Shown: piece by piece, positions 46,896 through 56,422 of the stretch | How the letters are laid out: each line of letters begins with the position of its first letter | Numbering within the stretch: position 1 is the first letter of the stretch | Assembly (NCBI GenBank): GCA_002049495.1 | Contig: LLYS01000009.1 | Coordinates: 1-64,000, forward strand | From: Epsilonproteobacteria bacterium tcs-49 | Lineage (GTDB): Bacteria > Campylobacterota > Campylobacteria > Campylobacterales > Sulfurovaceae | DNA length: 64,000 bases | Reading direction: 5' to 3' | Made by a program: the position numbers and the translations under genes | The notes under the pieces: model-generated | What the model was told of the DNA's origin: nothing | Database searches by the model: none | The model's input: the letters and a program-made list of their open reading frames with translations, nothing else

Positions 46896-48600
46896 ACTCA
46901 AACATATCCTCTCGGAGCTCAAATGCTATAAAAAAAGGTTGGTAACGGGCAACCTCGTCGCCGTTTTGGCGGTGGTGATCAGCGTACCCATCCCCCTTTT
47001 GGTTCCCGTATTGGTTGATGAGGTGCTGCTAAACAAAGAAAAAAAACTCACCGCTTTTATCGACCACTTCGTCTCGGTCGATATCGTGGGGTATGTTTTT
47101 ATCATTTTGTTTCTGGCGGTGTTTTTGCGGGGACTGAACTTTGCGCTGAACTCCTTGCAGACCAAAATCTTTACCGAAATCTCCAAAGATATCACCTATA
47201 AACTGCGCTTAAAAGCGATCGCGCATCTTAAAACGCTTTCTATCAAAGAGTATGAGTTGAGCAAAAGCGGGGCGATGGTGTCCAAACTCGTAGTCGATAT
47301 CGATACCATCGACGAATTTATCAGCTCCTCGGTGAGCAAATTCATCATCTCGGCGCTGACGATTGTGGGTATCGGGATCGTTTTAGTCTGGATCCACTGG
47401 CAGCTGGCGCTGTTTATCATGTTTTTAAATCCGGCGGTGATCTACTTTACCAGGCGTCTGGCGCGCAACGTGGCCAAGCTCAAAGCCAAAGAGAACAAAG
47501 CCACGGAGGTTTTTCAAGCCTCGCTGGGCGAAACGCTGGATCTGTTTATCCAGATAAAAGCGTCCAACAAGGAAAACTTCTTTTTTAAAAACGTCAATGA
47601 AGACGCCAAACGCATCAAGCAAAACGCCGTGAAATTTGGCTACAAAAGCGATCTGGCCGAGCGCTTTTCCCAGCTGCTTTTTCTCTCGGGTTATGAACTT
47701 TTCCGCGCGGTAAGTATCCTGGCCGTGGCCTATTCGGACCTGAGCGTGGGGCTGATGCTGGCGATCTTTGGCTACCTGTGGTTTATGATGCCGCCCATTC
47801 AAAATATCCTCTCCATCCAGTACGCTTACCACAACGCAAAAGCCGCCTGCGACCGGGTCAACGAACTTTTTGCCATGCAGCGCGAACCCCACTACACCCC
47901 GCGCAACGATCCCTTTGCCGATCCAAAGGGGGTGGCCGTAGAGACGAAGGGACTTGATTTTAGCTACCTGCCGGGTAAAAAGAGTTTAGACGGGGTGGAT
48001 TTTAGCGTCAAAGCCAAAGAGAAAGTGGCGATCATCGGCGCCAGCGGCAGCGGCAAGACCACGCTCGCAAGCATTCTCGTAGGATTTTATCCCACGCCCG
48101 CCGGCAGACTGTTTTACAACGGGGTCGATATCCACGAAATCGGATATGAAAGGGTGCGGGAGCATGTACATATGGTGCTGCAAAGTCCAAAACTCTTTAA
48201 CGATACGATCCGCTTTAACATCACCCTGGGCAAAGAGGTAAGCGAGCAAAAACTTTACGAAGCGCTGGAGATCGCGCAGATCAAAGAGGTGGTGTCGAAT
48301 CTGGAAAAGGGGCTTGATACCCTCGTGGGCAAAGACGGCATCAAGCTCAGCGGCGGCCAGCGCCAGCGCATCGCTATCGCGCGCATGGTGCTCAGCGATC
48401 CCAAAGTGGTGATTTTGGATGAATCCACCTCCGCGCTGGATATCCACACCGAATACCGGCTTTATCACAGCCTTGAAGAGTTTTTGAAAGACAAAACGGT
48501 GATCGTCATCGCCCACCGCCTCTCAACGGTAGAAAAAGTGGATAAGGTGTACCTTCTGGAGGAGGGAAAATTGTTGATTTCGGTAACGCACGGGAAATAA
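46885..48600 (+). CDS. ABC half-transporter (exporter type I)
   Basis: A 571-residue protein with six membrane helices (about residues 20-320) fused to one ATPase domain. It starts at TTG 46885 inside the serB end; no ATG or GTG is available nearby in frame. The ATPase part has Walker A IGASGSGKTTLASI near residue 388, signature IKLSGGQRQRIAIARM near 490 and Walker B VVILDESTSALD near 510, with the switch His in IAHRLSTVEK. It should work as a homodimer. Substrate (lipid, peptide or drug) cannot be read; translational overlap with serB is probably not functional evidence. Confidence 0.9.
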   Translation: MTCKLKHILSELKCYKKRLVTGNLVAVLAVVISVPIPLLVPVLVDEVLLNKEKKLTAFIDHFVSVDIVGYVFIILFLAVFLRGLNFALNSLQTKIFTEISKDITYKLRLKAIAHLKTLSIKEYELSKSGAMVSKLVVDIDTIDEFISSSVSKFIISALTIVGIGIVLVWIHWQLALFIMFLNPAVIYFTRRLARNVAKLKAKENKATEVFQASLGETLDLFIQIKASNKENFFFKNVNEDAKRIKQNAVKFGYKSDLAERFSQLLFLSGYELFRAVSILAVAYSDLSVGLMLAIFGYLWFMMPPIQNILSIQYAYHNAKAACDRVNELFAMQREPHYTPRNDPFADPKGVAVETKGLDFSYLPGKKSLDGVDFSVKAKEKVAIIGASGSGKTTLASILVGFYPTPAGRLFYNGVDIHEIGYERVREHVHMVLQSPKLFNDTIRFNITLGKEVSEQKLYEALEIAQIKEVVSNLEKGLDTLVGKDGIKLSGGQRQRIAIARMVLSDPKVVILDESTSALDIHTEYRLYHSLEEFLKDKTVIVIAHRLSTVEKVDKVYLLEEGKLLISVTHGK

Positions 48601-48646
48601 TTTCAAAATACGAATCTAATTAAGAGTAATTTTATCTTAAATAGTT

Positions 48647-48652
48647 TACAAT
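48647..48652 (+). promoter_or_regulatory. Candidate -10 box for tpx
   Basis: TTTACAATGG contains TACAAT 41 bases before the tpx ATG, in an AT-rich 93-base gap with no other obvious signal. Confidence 0.4.
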
Positions 48653-48693
48653 GGTGATGTTCATGAAGAAAACACAATATCAAGGATATAAAA

Positions 48694-49215
48694 ATGGCAA
48701 CAGTTACTCTCAAAGGTAATGAAGTAAACTTGGCAGGAAACGAAGTAAACGTCGGAGATAAAGCTCCTGAAGTAACGGTAGTAAACAGCGAAGGACTTGC
48801 GGACAAAGTCGTCGGCGGTGCGCAGGACAAAACGCAGCTTATCGTTGTGGTTCCTTCACTTGACACGCCCGTATGTGCGGCCGAGACAAGAAAGTTCAAC
48901 GAAGAAGCGGCTTCCATCGAGGGTGTGGATACTACGGTCGTATCTATGGACCTTCCCTTCGCGGCAAGCAGATTCTGTAGCGCGGAAGGCATCGAAAACC
49001 TAACCGTAGCAAGTGATTTTAGAAACAAAGATTTCGCAAACGCATACGGCGTATTGGTAGCTGACGGGGCATTGGCAGGTGTTACCTGTAGAGCTATCTT
49101 CGTGGTAGATACATGCGGAAAAGTAACATATAAGCAGCTCGTTCCCGAAATCACGGCGGAGCCTGATTACGAGGAAGCACTTGAAGCTGCAAAAGCGGCG
49201 AAAAAGAGCTGCTAA
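48694..49215 (+). CDS. tpx: Thiol peroxidase
   Basis: Tpx is an atypical two-Cys peroxiredoxin that reduces hydrogen peroxide and alkyl hydroperoxides with thioredoxin. The 173-residue protein starts ATVTLKGNEVNLAGNEVNVG, has the peroxidatic Cys in PSLDTPVCAAETRKFNEEA near residue 59 and the resolving Cys in ASRFCSAEGIENL near residue 93. Two more Cys occur in AGVTCRAIFVVDTCGKV, and a Cys ends the protein, which is not typical of E. coli Tpx. The codon use (aacgaagtaaacg) is a little AT-richer than its neighbours, as in a highly expressed gene. Own terminator downstream. Confidence 0.95.
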   Translation: MATVTLKGNEVNLAGNEVNVGDKAPEVTVVNSEGLADKVVGGAQDKTQLIVVVPSLDTPVCAAETRKFNEEAASIEGVDTTVVSMDLPFAASRFCSAEGIENLTVASDFRNKDFANAYGVLVADGALAGVTCRAIFVVDTCGKVTYKQLVPEITAEPDYEEALEAAKAAKKSC

Positions 49216-49254
49216 GCACTTTTACATTCTCTCCTTACAATGAAATTATAAAGC

Positions 49255-49278
49255 GGATCGAAGATACCCCTTCGATCC
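49255..49278 (+). terminator. Rho-independent terminator after tpx
   Basis: GGATCGAAG (49255-49263) and CTTCGATCC (49270-49278) form a perfect nine-base stem with a six-base loop, 40 bases past the tpx stop. A run of T follows somewhat later (from 49301). Confidence 0.7.
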
Positions 49279-49321
49279 CGCACATTTTCCCTTCAACACT
49301 TTTTTTTTATAACATTTATAC

Positions 49322-49327
49322 TATAAT
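49322..49327 (+). promoter_or_regulatory. -10 box for uppP
   Basis: TTTATACTATAATCG has a perfect TATAAT 28 bases before the uppP ATG and just after the T-rich tail of the tpx terminator. Confidence 0.55.
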
Positions 49328-49355
49328 CGTTTCATCTAAGAAGATATGGATATCT

Positions 49356-50150
49356 ATGGACATTTTGCAAATTTTTGTACTTTCCATCATACAGGGATTG
49401 ACGGAGTTTCTGCCCATCTCCTCCTCGGGGCATCTGGTACTGGTGCCGGTAGTTTTTGGTTGGAAGGATCAGGGACTGGTTTACGACGTGGCGGTACACG
49501 TGGGGACGCTGCTGGCGGTAATATGGTACTTTAAAGCCGAGTTGGCGGTGATTTTGAAAGATTTTTTCGCCTCGTTGCACCATCGTAGATTGATCGGCGA
49601 GAGCAACATCGCCTGGGCGGTGGGCTTTGCCACGATTCCCGCGGGATTGGTCGGCTTACTGCTGGGGGATTGGATCGAGCAGCATCTGCGTTCGACCTTT
49701 GTTATCGCCACGACGACGGTGGTCTTTGGTATCCTGCTGTGGCACGCAGATCGCTCCCCCGGGGTACGCGATGAGAAAAAGATCACCATCAAGCAAGCAC
49801 TACTTATCGGTATGGCGCAGGCACTGGCACTGATCCCGGGGACGTCGCGTTCGGGGATCACCATCACCGCCGCGCTTTTGCTTGGTTACAGCCGCACCGC
49901 CGCGGCGCGCTTTTCGTTTTTGATGAGTATCCCCGTGATCTTTTTAGCCGGCGGTCTTAAAACCGTGGAGCTTGCCCAAAGCGGCGGCAGTGTGGAGTGG
50001 GGCGGTTTGCTGCTGGCGGTGGCTTTTTCCTTTATGAGCGCCTATGCGTGCATCTATCTGTTTTTAAAGATGCTGCAGCGCTTTAGTATGATGCCTTTTG
50101 TCCTGTATCGCTTGCTTTTGGGAGCGGTTTTGTTTAGTCTTTATGTGTAG
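49356..50150 (+). CDS. uppP: Undecaprenyl-diphosphate phosphatase
   Basis: UppP (BacA) recycles undecaprenyl pyrophosphate to the monophosphate carrier used for peptidoglycan and the O-antigen made at the left of this window. The 264-residue protein has about eight membrane helices. The active-site motifs are IQGLTEFLPISSSGHLVL near residue 10 (with the Glu-rich face and the re-entrant Ser loop) and PGTSRSGITITAALLLGYSR near residue 160. A ten-base earlier ATG (49346) is out of frame. The gene is monocistronic. Confidence 0.95.
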   Translation: MDILQIFVLSIIQGLTEFLPISSSGHLVLVPVVFGWKDQGLVYDVAVHVGTLLAVIWYFKAELAVILKDFFASLHHRRLIGESNIAWAVGFATIPAGLVGLLLGDWIEQHLRSTFVIATTTVVFGILLWHADRSPGVRDEKKITIKQALLIGMAQALALIPGTSRSGITITAALLLGYSRTAAARFSFLMSIPVIFLAGGLKTVELAQSGGSVEWGGLLLAVAFSFMSAYACIYLFLKMLQRFSMMPFVLYRLLLGAVLFSLYV

Positions 50151-50221
50151 CAAATAGTTACAGTGTGAAAAATAGTATGTTTCGCAACGTTACAATTCTT
50201 TCTTATAAGCTGCATATTTGC

Positions 50222-50227
50222 TAAAAT
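50222..50227 (+). promoter_or_regulatory. Extended -10 box for acnB
   Basis: TTTGCTAAAATAAT provides TAAAAT with a TG one base upstream, 35 bases before the acnB ATG; AAAGGAAAGTG is the ribosome site. Confidence 0.5.
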
Positions 50228-50262
50228 AATAAAAAATATAAAACAACTTACAAAGGAAAGTG

Positions 50263-52833
50263 ATGAGTTTAGTAACAGAATATAGAGCACACACGGAAGA
50301 GCGGGCGAAGCTCGGCGTACCGCCGTTGGCGTTGAGCGCTGAGCAGACAGCCGAGTTGGTAGAGCTACTCAAAGAGGAGTCTCCAAAAGAAAGTGAATAC
50401 CTGATGGAGCTTTTTACCAATCACGTCAGCCCGGGAGTGGATGACGCTGCGTACGTAAAAGCGGCTTTTTTGAACGATCTGATCCAGGGGAAAACCTCTT
50501 CACCTTTGATCAGTAAGGAAAAAGCGATCGAAATCCTCGGAACGATGCTTGGGGGATACAATGTCGATCCTTTGGTTCAGGCGCTGAAGGTGGACGAAGT
50601 GGCCGACGCCGCTGCGAAGCAGTTGAAGAATACGCTGCTTGTGTATGACAGCTTCAACGACGTAAAAGAGTTGATGGATCAAGGCAACGCAAAAGCCAAA
50701 GAGGTGATCGAATCCTGGGCGAATGCCGAGTGGTTTACCTCCAAGCCCGAACTTGAGGAGGAGTTGACGCTAACGGTATTTAAAGTTCCCGGCGAAACCA
50801 ATACCGACGATCTCTCTCCCGCGAGTGAAGCGTTTACCAGAAGCGATATCCCTTTGCACGCAAACTCTATGCTGCAATCAAAGATGGACGATCCTTTGGG
50901 AACCATCGCAAAGCTCAAAGAGAAAGGACACAATATCGCCTTCGTCGGTGACGTCGTGGGGACGGGAAGTTCAAGAAAATCCGGTATCAACTCCGTACAG
51001 TGGCATATCGGTAGAGAGATCCCCGGGGTTCCCAATAAAAAAACCGGCGGGGTTGTGATCGGGTCTACGATCGCTCCGATCTTTTTCAACACTTCCGAAG
51101 ACAGCGGCGCGCTTCCGATCCAGGCACCCGTAGACGAGCTTGAGACCGGAGATGTGATCACCGTAAAACCCAAAGCGGGCGTGATTGAAAAAGAGGGCAA
51201 AGTTGTCAGCGAATTTGACCTTGAGCCAAATACGCTTCCCGACGAGGTTCGAGCGGGCGGAAGAATCCCTCTTATTATCGGTAGAAACTTGACGACCAAA
51301 GCGCGTGAAGCCCTTGGGATGAGTACCGAAGAGGATATCTTCGCCAAACCTATCCAGCCGGAAGATACGGGTAAAGGCTACACCCTTGCGCAGAAAATGG
51401 TCGGTAAAGCGTGCGGTATGGAGGGTGTTCGCCCGGGTATGTACTGCGAACCCGTCACGACGACGGTCGGATCGCAAGATACCACCGGTCCCATGACAAG
51501 AGATGAGATCAAAGAGTTGGCCGCTCTGAGCTTCGGCGCTGATATGACACTGCAATCCTTTTGTCACACGGCGGCGTATCCCAAACCTGCGGATATCAAG
51601 CTGCAGCACACGCTTCCGGATTTCTGGACAAAGAGAAACGGCGTTATCCTTCGACCGGGGGACGGGGTTATCCACTCCTGGCTAAACAGAATGTGCCTTC
51701 CCGACACCGTCGGTACCGGTGCGGATTCGCACACGAGATTCCCTATCGGGATCTCTTTCCCCGCAGGATCGGGTCTGGTAGCGTTCGCGGCGGTTGCGGG
51801 ATCGATGCCTTTGAATATGCCCGAGTCGGTAAAAGTGAAGTTCAAAGGTGAGTTGCAACCGGGGATCACGCTGCGTGACCTTGTGAATGCGATCCCTTAT
51901 CAGGCGATCAAAGATGGCTTGTTGACCGTGGAGAAGAAGAACAAGAAAAATATCTTCGCCGGTAAAATCATCGAGATAGAAGGGCTTGAGGATCTTAAGT
52001 GCGAGCAGGCGTTTGAACTCAGCGATGCGAGTGCGGAAAGAAGTGCCGCCGCGTGTACGGTGAAGCTGGACAAAGAGCCGATCAAAGAGTATCTTAGCTC
52101 CAACATCAAACTGATCGATCAAATGATCGAAGAGGGGTATGAGGATGCGAGAACCCTTGAGCGAAGAAAGCAAAAGATGCAGGAGTGGCTGGACAACCCC
52201 GAATTGATGGAAGCGGACAAAGACGCGGAGTACGCAGCCGAGATCGAGATCGATCTGAACACCATCACCGAGCCGATTGTCGCGTGCCCCAACGACCCAG
52301 ACGACGTTGCGACGCTGAGCGAAGTGCTCAACGACGACAGCAGACCCCACAACATCGACGAAGTGTTCGTCGGAAGCTGTATGACAAATATCGGTCTGTT
52401 CAGAGCGCTTGGGGAAGTGCTTGAGGGTGAAGGCCAGGTGCCTACGAAGCTGTGGGTCGTACCGCCTACGAAGATGGATGAGAAGCAGCTGATCGAAGAG
52501 GGGTACTACTCACTCTTTGGCAAAGCGGGGGCGAGAACGGAAGTGCCCGGATGTAGTTTGTGTATGGGGAACCAGGCACAGGTTGCGGAAAACGCGATTG
52601 TATTTAGTACCAGTACCAGAAACTTTGACAACCGTCTTGGCAAAGGTTCACAGGTTTACCTCGGTTCCGCGGAGCTTGCGGCCGTTACGGCGATGCTAGG
52701 ACGATTGCCCAGCAAGCAGGAATATATGGACATCGTGCCGAAAAAGATCACGAAAGAGAAGGAAGCGAAGGTATACCAATACCTCAACTTCCACCTGCTC
52801 AGCGACGAAGAGCGGCAATACCTCGTGCACTAG
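50263..52833 (+). CDS. acnB: Bifunctional aconitate hydratase 2 / 2-methylisocitrate dehydratase
   Basis: AcnB isomerises citrate to isocitrate in the (reductive or oxidative) TCA cycle. ATG 50263 gives 856 residues. The N-terminal HEAT-like domain ([20 protein letters not shown] onward) is specific to the B type. The [4Fe-4S] ligands are in [11 protein letters not shown] and [11 protein letters not shown] in the C-terminal part, and substrate residues in [23 protein letters not shown]. Length and motifs are complete. It lies tail to tail with the bd-like oxidase operon across a palindromic terminator. Confidence 0.96.
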   Translation: MSLVTEYRAHTEERAKLGVPPLALSAEQTAELVELLKEESPKESEYLMELFTNHVSPGVDDAAYVKAAFLNDLIQGKTSSPLISKEKAIEILGTMLGGYNVDPLVQALKVDEVADAAAKQLKNTLLVYDSFNDVKELMDQGNAKAKEVIESWANAEWFTSKPELEEELTLTVFKVPGETNTDDLSPASEAFTRSDIPLHANSMLQSKMDDPLGTIAKLKEKGHNIAFVGDVVGTGSSRKSGINSVQWHIGREIPGVPNKKTGGVVIGSTIAPIFFNTSEDSGALPIQAPVDELETGDVITVKPKAGVIEKEGKVVSEFDLEPNTLPDEVRAGGRIPLIIGRNLTTKAREALGMSTEEDIFAKPIQPEDTGKGYTLAQKMVGKACGMEGVRPGMYCEPVTTTVGSQDTTGPMTRDEIKELAALSFGADMTLQSFCHTAAYPKPADIKLQHTLPDFWTKRNGVILRPGDGVIHSWLNRMCLPDTVGTGADSHTRFPIGISFPAGSGLVAFAAVAGSMPLNMPESVKVKFKGELQPGITLRDLVNAIPYQAIKDGLLTVEKKNKKNIFAGKIIEIEGLEDLKCEQAFELSDASAERSAAACTVKLDKEPIKEYLSSNIKLIDQMIEEGYEDARTLERRKQKMQEWLDNPELMEADKDAEYAAEIEIDLNTITEPIVACPNDPDDVATLSEVLNDDSRPHNIDEVFVGSCMTNIGLFRALGEVLEGEGQVPTKLWVVPPTKMDEKQLIEEGYYSLFGKAGARTEVPGCSLCMGNQAQVAENAIVFSTSTRNFDNRLGKGSQVYLGSAELAAVTAMLGRLPSKQEYMDIVPKKITKEKEAKVYQYLNFHLLSDEERQYLVH

Positions 52834-52843
52834 GTTGTACTCT

Positions 52844-52863
52844 CTTTCCCCCGCGGGGGAAAG
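52844..52863. terminator. 20-bp palindromic terminator between acnB and the oxidase operon
   Basis: CTTTCCCCCGCGGGGGAAAG is a perfect 20-base palindrome located between two convergent genes, ten bases past the acnB stop. It lacks a clean T run on either side, so termination may be partly factor-dependent. Confidence 0.6.
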
Positions 52864-52867
52864 GGGC

Positions 52868-54061
52868 TTAGAGTATATTTTTAAACAGAATACTCATCCC
52901 CCAGCCAAAATATACGGCCATCCACACCACCATGATAGCGATGGTGTAATTTCCCAGTTTTGTAACAGCTGCATCTTTGCTGCCGTCAAAAACACCTTTG
53001 TTTTTTCCCACTTTCCAGGCAAGCGTGAGCAGATAGGCAACTCCCACCCCACCCATGATCAAAAAAGTCAGCACAAACATCGTGATGGAGGGAATCTCAA
53101 AATTGACCGGATAATCGTAGATATTGTATCCCAAATCCGTCATGATATCGTAGCGGATCAGTTCCCGTACTCCCGAAACAAGCAGTGCGACGAGGACCAG
53201 AACCCCGGTAGTGATATAACTGTTTCTGTTTTGACGGGCCATATAAAGCAGTCCGAGAACCCCCGCAATCGTCACGACTATAACCGGGTGTGTTAAATAG
53301 CCGATCTGTGCCATCCAACCGATAAAAGCGGTAGCACTGAGAAGCAGTCCGACCGTTGCCAGCTTTGTCCCCAGAGCTGCGGTGTACTCGACGAACTCCC
53401 GGTCAAAATCGCTTCGGGTACTGACAAATCGGCTGTAGTTTTGCAAAAAGATTCCCACGACGGGTATGGAGAGACTGACCATGAAAAACAGGCGGATCAG
53501 ATCCATATTAAAGGTCCAGCCGCTGTGATCGACCACCCCGTTTGGCGCATACATATTCATCCACTCCGTGGGCATGATGGAGGTGACGGCGAAGTTGTGC
53601 ATCAAAACACCCGCAAACACCAAAATAGCAAAGGAGACGATCCCGATCAGTCTGCCTCCGCCCCTTTTTGATCTGTTGGCGTAGTAGTACCAGTAGTAGA
53701 GAGTATAGCCGACAACCAAAGCGTAGATAAAGATAAAGACCCACATCCCCGAAAGCGTATTGGCCGTATACCAGTTGGGATCATAGATCACTTGCGTAAA
53801 GAGCAGCGGCGCCACACCCAAAACGATCAGCAGTGATACGCTGATCTTCCCCGTCTGTATAAGATGGGGTGTCAAAACCTGCCAATGAGGGTCGCTTTTT
53901 TGTCTGAGCGTCCCATAAAGAGAAAGCCCCATAGCCCCCAGTGATAAAAGTACGAAAGCTGCGTGCAGCGCCCACGTCAAGATATAAAGTCCCTGAAACA
54001 CCACGGGATAAAAGGGTATCCCGGCGGGGTCCCGTAAAGCTAATAGTACAGATGCGTCCAT
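52868..54061 (-). CDS. Second membrane subunit of a cytochrome bd-like oxidase
   Basis: A 397-residue polytopic protein with about nine or ten helices, starting at ATG 54061 after AGGAGG. It follows the heme c-fused subunit by nine bases. Its first helix, YILTWALHAAFVLLSLGAMGLSLYG, mirrors the first helix of that subunit with a His at the equivalent place, and WMAQIGYLTHPVIVV contains another His. It therefore looks like a paralogous partner (CydA-prime-like) rather than an ordinary CydB. It would anchor and stabilise the complex and may carry a heme of its own. I assign it on context and helix pattern only. Confidence 0.55.
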   Translation of the reverse strand: MDASVLLALRDPAGIPFYPVVFQGLYILTWALHAAFVLLSLGAMGLSLYGTLRQKSDPHWQVLTPHLIQTGKISVSLLIVLGVAPLLFTQVIYDPNWYTANTLSGMWVFIFIYALVVGYTLYYWYYYANRSKRGGGRLIGIVSFAILVFAGVLMHNFAVTSIMPTEWMNMYAPNGVVDHSGWTFNMDLIRLFFMVSLSIPVVGIFLQNYSRFVSTRSDFDREFVEYTAALGTKLATVGLLLSATAFIGWMAQIGYLTHPVIVVTIAGVLGLLYMARQNRNSYITTGVLVLVALLVSGVRELIRYDIMTDLGYNIYDYPVNFEIPSITMFVLTFLIMGGVGVAYLLTLAWKVGKNKGVFDGSKDAAVTKLGNYTIAIMVVWMAVYFGWGMSILFKNIL

Positions 54062-54070
54062 AAATCCTCC

Positions 54071-55408
54071 TTAATAGTTTTGTGACGCGAGGTATGCAGC
54101 CATTGCGTCATATTCATGTTCGGGCAGTTGCAGCTTGGGCATATAGGGGAACGCTCCCTGTCCCATAGCGTACAAAATCCCCTTGATAGCGCTTTTATCC
54201 ATCCCTTTTAATCTCTCTTTCATCGGTCTGAAAACACCCGTGGGTTCCAGTGAGTGGCAGTTTGAGCAGGATATTTTGGTCAAAAGCTCCCCCGCTTGTA
54301 ATCTGTTTTTCTCCGTGACCGTTTTTAAGTTTTCGGGAACAAAGGGATTGAGCTGCAGTAAGCCTTTCTGGGCTATGGCGGGCAGTTCGCTTTTGATCCC
54401 CTTGCCCTCCACGTCACGGCTGATGATCTGGTTGGAGTAGATATACTGCCCGGCAACGTAGGGTTTTCTCATGGATTCACGTAGCTTTTCTCCGGGCCAA
54501 AGACCGGCAAGCAGGATGACCGCAATCATTGCCGAGGCCAAGGTGGTATTGATAAAGCGCGGTTTTATAATGGCTAGCAGAAAGTAAAGTGAGAAAACGG
54601 CGGCAAGAATGATGCGGTTTTGAATGATGGAATCTTTCGATATGTTAAATACCGCATGGGCATTGTCCGGAAGTGTTCCCATATACCACATGAAAAAAAA
54701 CATCGTTAAAAAGCCACCGAGCAGACTGATGTAGCCCATCTTTTTTGTCAATTCGGCGGAAAGTTCGGGATTTTCCCTTTTCATGGCACTTGAGATCACC
54801 AGTCCGATCACCCCGGACATCATGATCATAAAGCCGATACGCAAAAACATATGTGGAAAGGTGTTGACCCCGAAAAAGGCGTCGCTGGCACTACCGGTCG
54901 TGTAATACGCTTCAGTACCCGGCCACATCATGAAGCTGATGATCCCGATGATCAAAGCCAGGGTCCCCACCGAGGCCAGGGCAAAGGTGTAGGTCAGCTT
55001 CAGGTGGGTTTTTTTGTCGATTTTGTCGATGAAGTAGACAAGTACGAAAACCCCGATAACCTCATAAACGAAAAAGACCCACTCGGTCGCCCAGACCCAT
55101 ACGAAGTTATGTATCAGTGCGCTGATCCCCCTTGGACTTGCCGCTGTGGCGGTGTACCAGATTCCCGGGCCGGTGATGGAACCGATCACATAGGAAAAGA
55201 TCAGTAAAAACATCCCGTACTTTTTCATATAGGGATACAGATCTGTCCGGTCCTCTTTATACGCTTTGTAAGCCAAAAATGCGAAAAGCATTGCGGCACC
55301 GACGGAAGTGTGCGAAGCCAGGATATGTATGGTACCCGTAATACCCATCATCCAGGCACTTCCGTACTCCGGAAAATAAAACAACGGAAATTGTCCTATT
55401 ACCTCCAT
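54071..55408 (-). CDS. Cytochrome bd-superfamily oxygen reductase subunit I with C-terminal heme c
   Basis: A 445-residue membrane protein starting at ATG 55408 after AAGGAG. The first eight or nine helices show the pattern of CydA: a His in GITGTIHILASHTSVGAAMLFAF for the high-spin heme, TGPGIWYTA..., and ATEWVFFVYEVIG, whose two Glu match the proton-channel pair of bd oxidases. The Q-loop of canonical CydA is missing. A final domain of about 85 residues has one CSNCH site near residue 381 and a possible Met ligand in AMGQGAFPYMPKLQ, so electrons may come from a cytochrome or through the fused heme. I infer an oxygen (or NO) reductase of the short, c-fused branch; the electron donor is open. 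Confidence 0.65.
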   Translation of the reverse strand: MEVIGQFPLFYFPEYGSAWMMGITGTIHILASHTSVGAAMLFAFLAYKAYKEDRTDLYPYMKKYGMFLLIFSYVIGSITGPGIWYTATAASPRGISALIHNFVWVWATEWVFFVYEVIGVFVLVYFIDKIDKKTHLKLTYTFALASVGTLALIIGIISFMMWPGTEAYYTTGSASDAFFGVNTFPHMFLRIGFMIMMSGVIGLVISSAMKRENPELSAELTKKMGYISLLGGFLTMFFFMWYMGTLPDNAHAVFNISKDSIIQNRIILAAVFSLYFLLAIIKPRFINTTLASAMIAVILLAGLWPGEKLRESMRKPYVAGQYIYSNQIISRDVEGKGIKSELPAIAQKGLLQLNPFVPENLKTVTEKNRLQAGELLTKISCSNCHSLEPTGVFRPMKERLKGMDKSAIKGILYAMGQGAFPYMPKLQLPEHEYDAMAAYLASQNY

Positions 55409-55437
55409 GAATTCTCCTTTTTGTAAGATACGGTACT

Positions 55438-55443
55438 ATTATA
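55438..55443 (-). promoter_or_regulatory. -10 box of the bd-like oxidase operon
   Basis: The minus strand reads CCTCCTATAATAGTACC, a perfect TATAAT 30 bases upstream of the subunit I ATG. The -35 region is poor, which fits an activator-dependent promoter. Confidence 0.55.
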
Positions 55444-55487
55444 GGAGGGGAGTGTTAATTATGCGTTAGTCTTATATTTATTATTAA

Positions 55488-55518
55488 AAAAGCTAAAATT
55501 AAATGGAGGAAAAGCTAA
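55488..55518. repeat. Direct repeat AAAAGCTAA with 22-bp period, candidate regulator site
   Basis: AAAAGCTAA occurs at 55488-55496 and again at 55510-55518, exactly two helical turns apart and about 45-75 bases upstream of the oxidase -10 box. The upstream neighbour encodes an OmpR-type regulator, a class that binds such direct repeats. The rest of the 202-base gap is AT-rich without another gene. Confidence 0.4.
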
Positions 55519-55610
55519 CAAAAACTTAACATTACAATAGTAGAATTTTGAGACAGGCGATACCGCGGTTTCCGCCGCATATCTGCTATAAAGTTTTTAA
55601 TCGGGCAAAA

Positions 55611-56282
55611 TCACCCCTGCGCGGGGTGGTTGATCTTGTAGCCCCGCGTTCTGCATGAGATGATGATATCATCCCCTAAAGTTTTTCGTATATGCCACAC
55701 ATGATAGCGTACCGCACCCCCTTTGTAAGAGTTTTCCGATCGGTATATTTTGGCTTCCAACTCTTCCGTCGAGACAAAACGATTGCTGTTTTTAAGCAGA
55801 TAATCAAGAAGCAGCAAAGAGTGTTCACCCAGAGATTTTTCATGAGCTCCCCGAAGGCGTTTTGAAAATATATTGAAAGTATCTTTAGCGGTAAGCGCAA
55901 TTTCATCTTTGGGCGGATTATATTGCCGGCGTATCAAAGCGCGGATGCGCAGCAATATCTCATAGCAGTCGCAACTTTTCGAGATATGATCGTCACAGCC
56001 GCACTTAAAAGAGTTTAAAGCGCTATTTGGCATGGAGGTCAGTATCATGGTGATCGTTTTATTTCGGTATTGTCGGAGGAGTTTCAGGAGTTCAAGACCG
56101 TCTATCTTCGGAACATTGATATCGATAAGATAAAGGTCATAGGAGTTTTCAAAAATCTTATCGAGAAACTCCTCACCGTTGAAAGAGCAATCAACCAAAA
56201 GACCGCTTTGGGTTAAAAACTCAGAAACCGATTCGCGATAAAGTATATCGTCTTCTAAAAACAGTATTTTTGCACCGGCCAA
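55611..56282 (-). CDS. OmpR/PhoB-type response regulator (orphan)
   Basis: The preferred start is TTG 56282, six bases after AAAGGA (223 residues); an ATG at 56315 without a ribosome site is also in frame. The receiver domain has ILFLEDDILYRESV, the phospho-acceptor Asp in YLIDINVPKIDGLELLK near residue 50, and the conserved Lys in CDDHISKSCD, where the usual Lys-Pro is Lys-Ser. A winged-helix output domain ends SYKGGAVRYHVWHIRKTLGDDIIISCRTRGYKIN. No histidine kinase is adjacent. It lies directly upstream of the bd-like oxidase operon in the same direction and is the obvious candidate regulator. Confidence 0.88.
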   Translation of the reverse strand: MAGAKILFLEDDILYRESVSEFLTQSGLLVDCSFNGEEFLDKIFENSYDLYLIDINVPKIDGLELLKLLRQYRNKTITMILTSMPNSALNSFKCGCDDHISKSCDCYEILLRIRALIRRQYNPPKDEIALTAKDTFNIFSKRLRGAHEKSLGEHSLLLLDYLLKNSNRFVSTEELEAKIYRSENSYKGGAVRYHVWHIRKTLGDDIIISCRTRGYKINHPAQG

Positions 56283-56422
56283 AAATATTCCTTTTAGTGT
56301 GATTTGACTTTTCATTATAGTTTTTTATCGTTAAGTGAGTGTTAGTCAAAGCTACGGGCAGGGAAATGGCAATGCAAGTTGTTTTGAGATACAATAACTT
56401 TAAATTTATACGAGGAACTACT

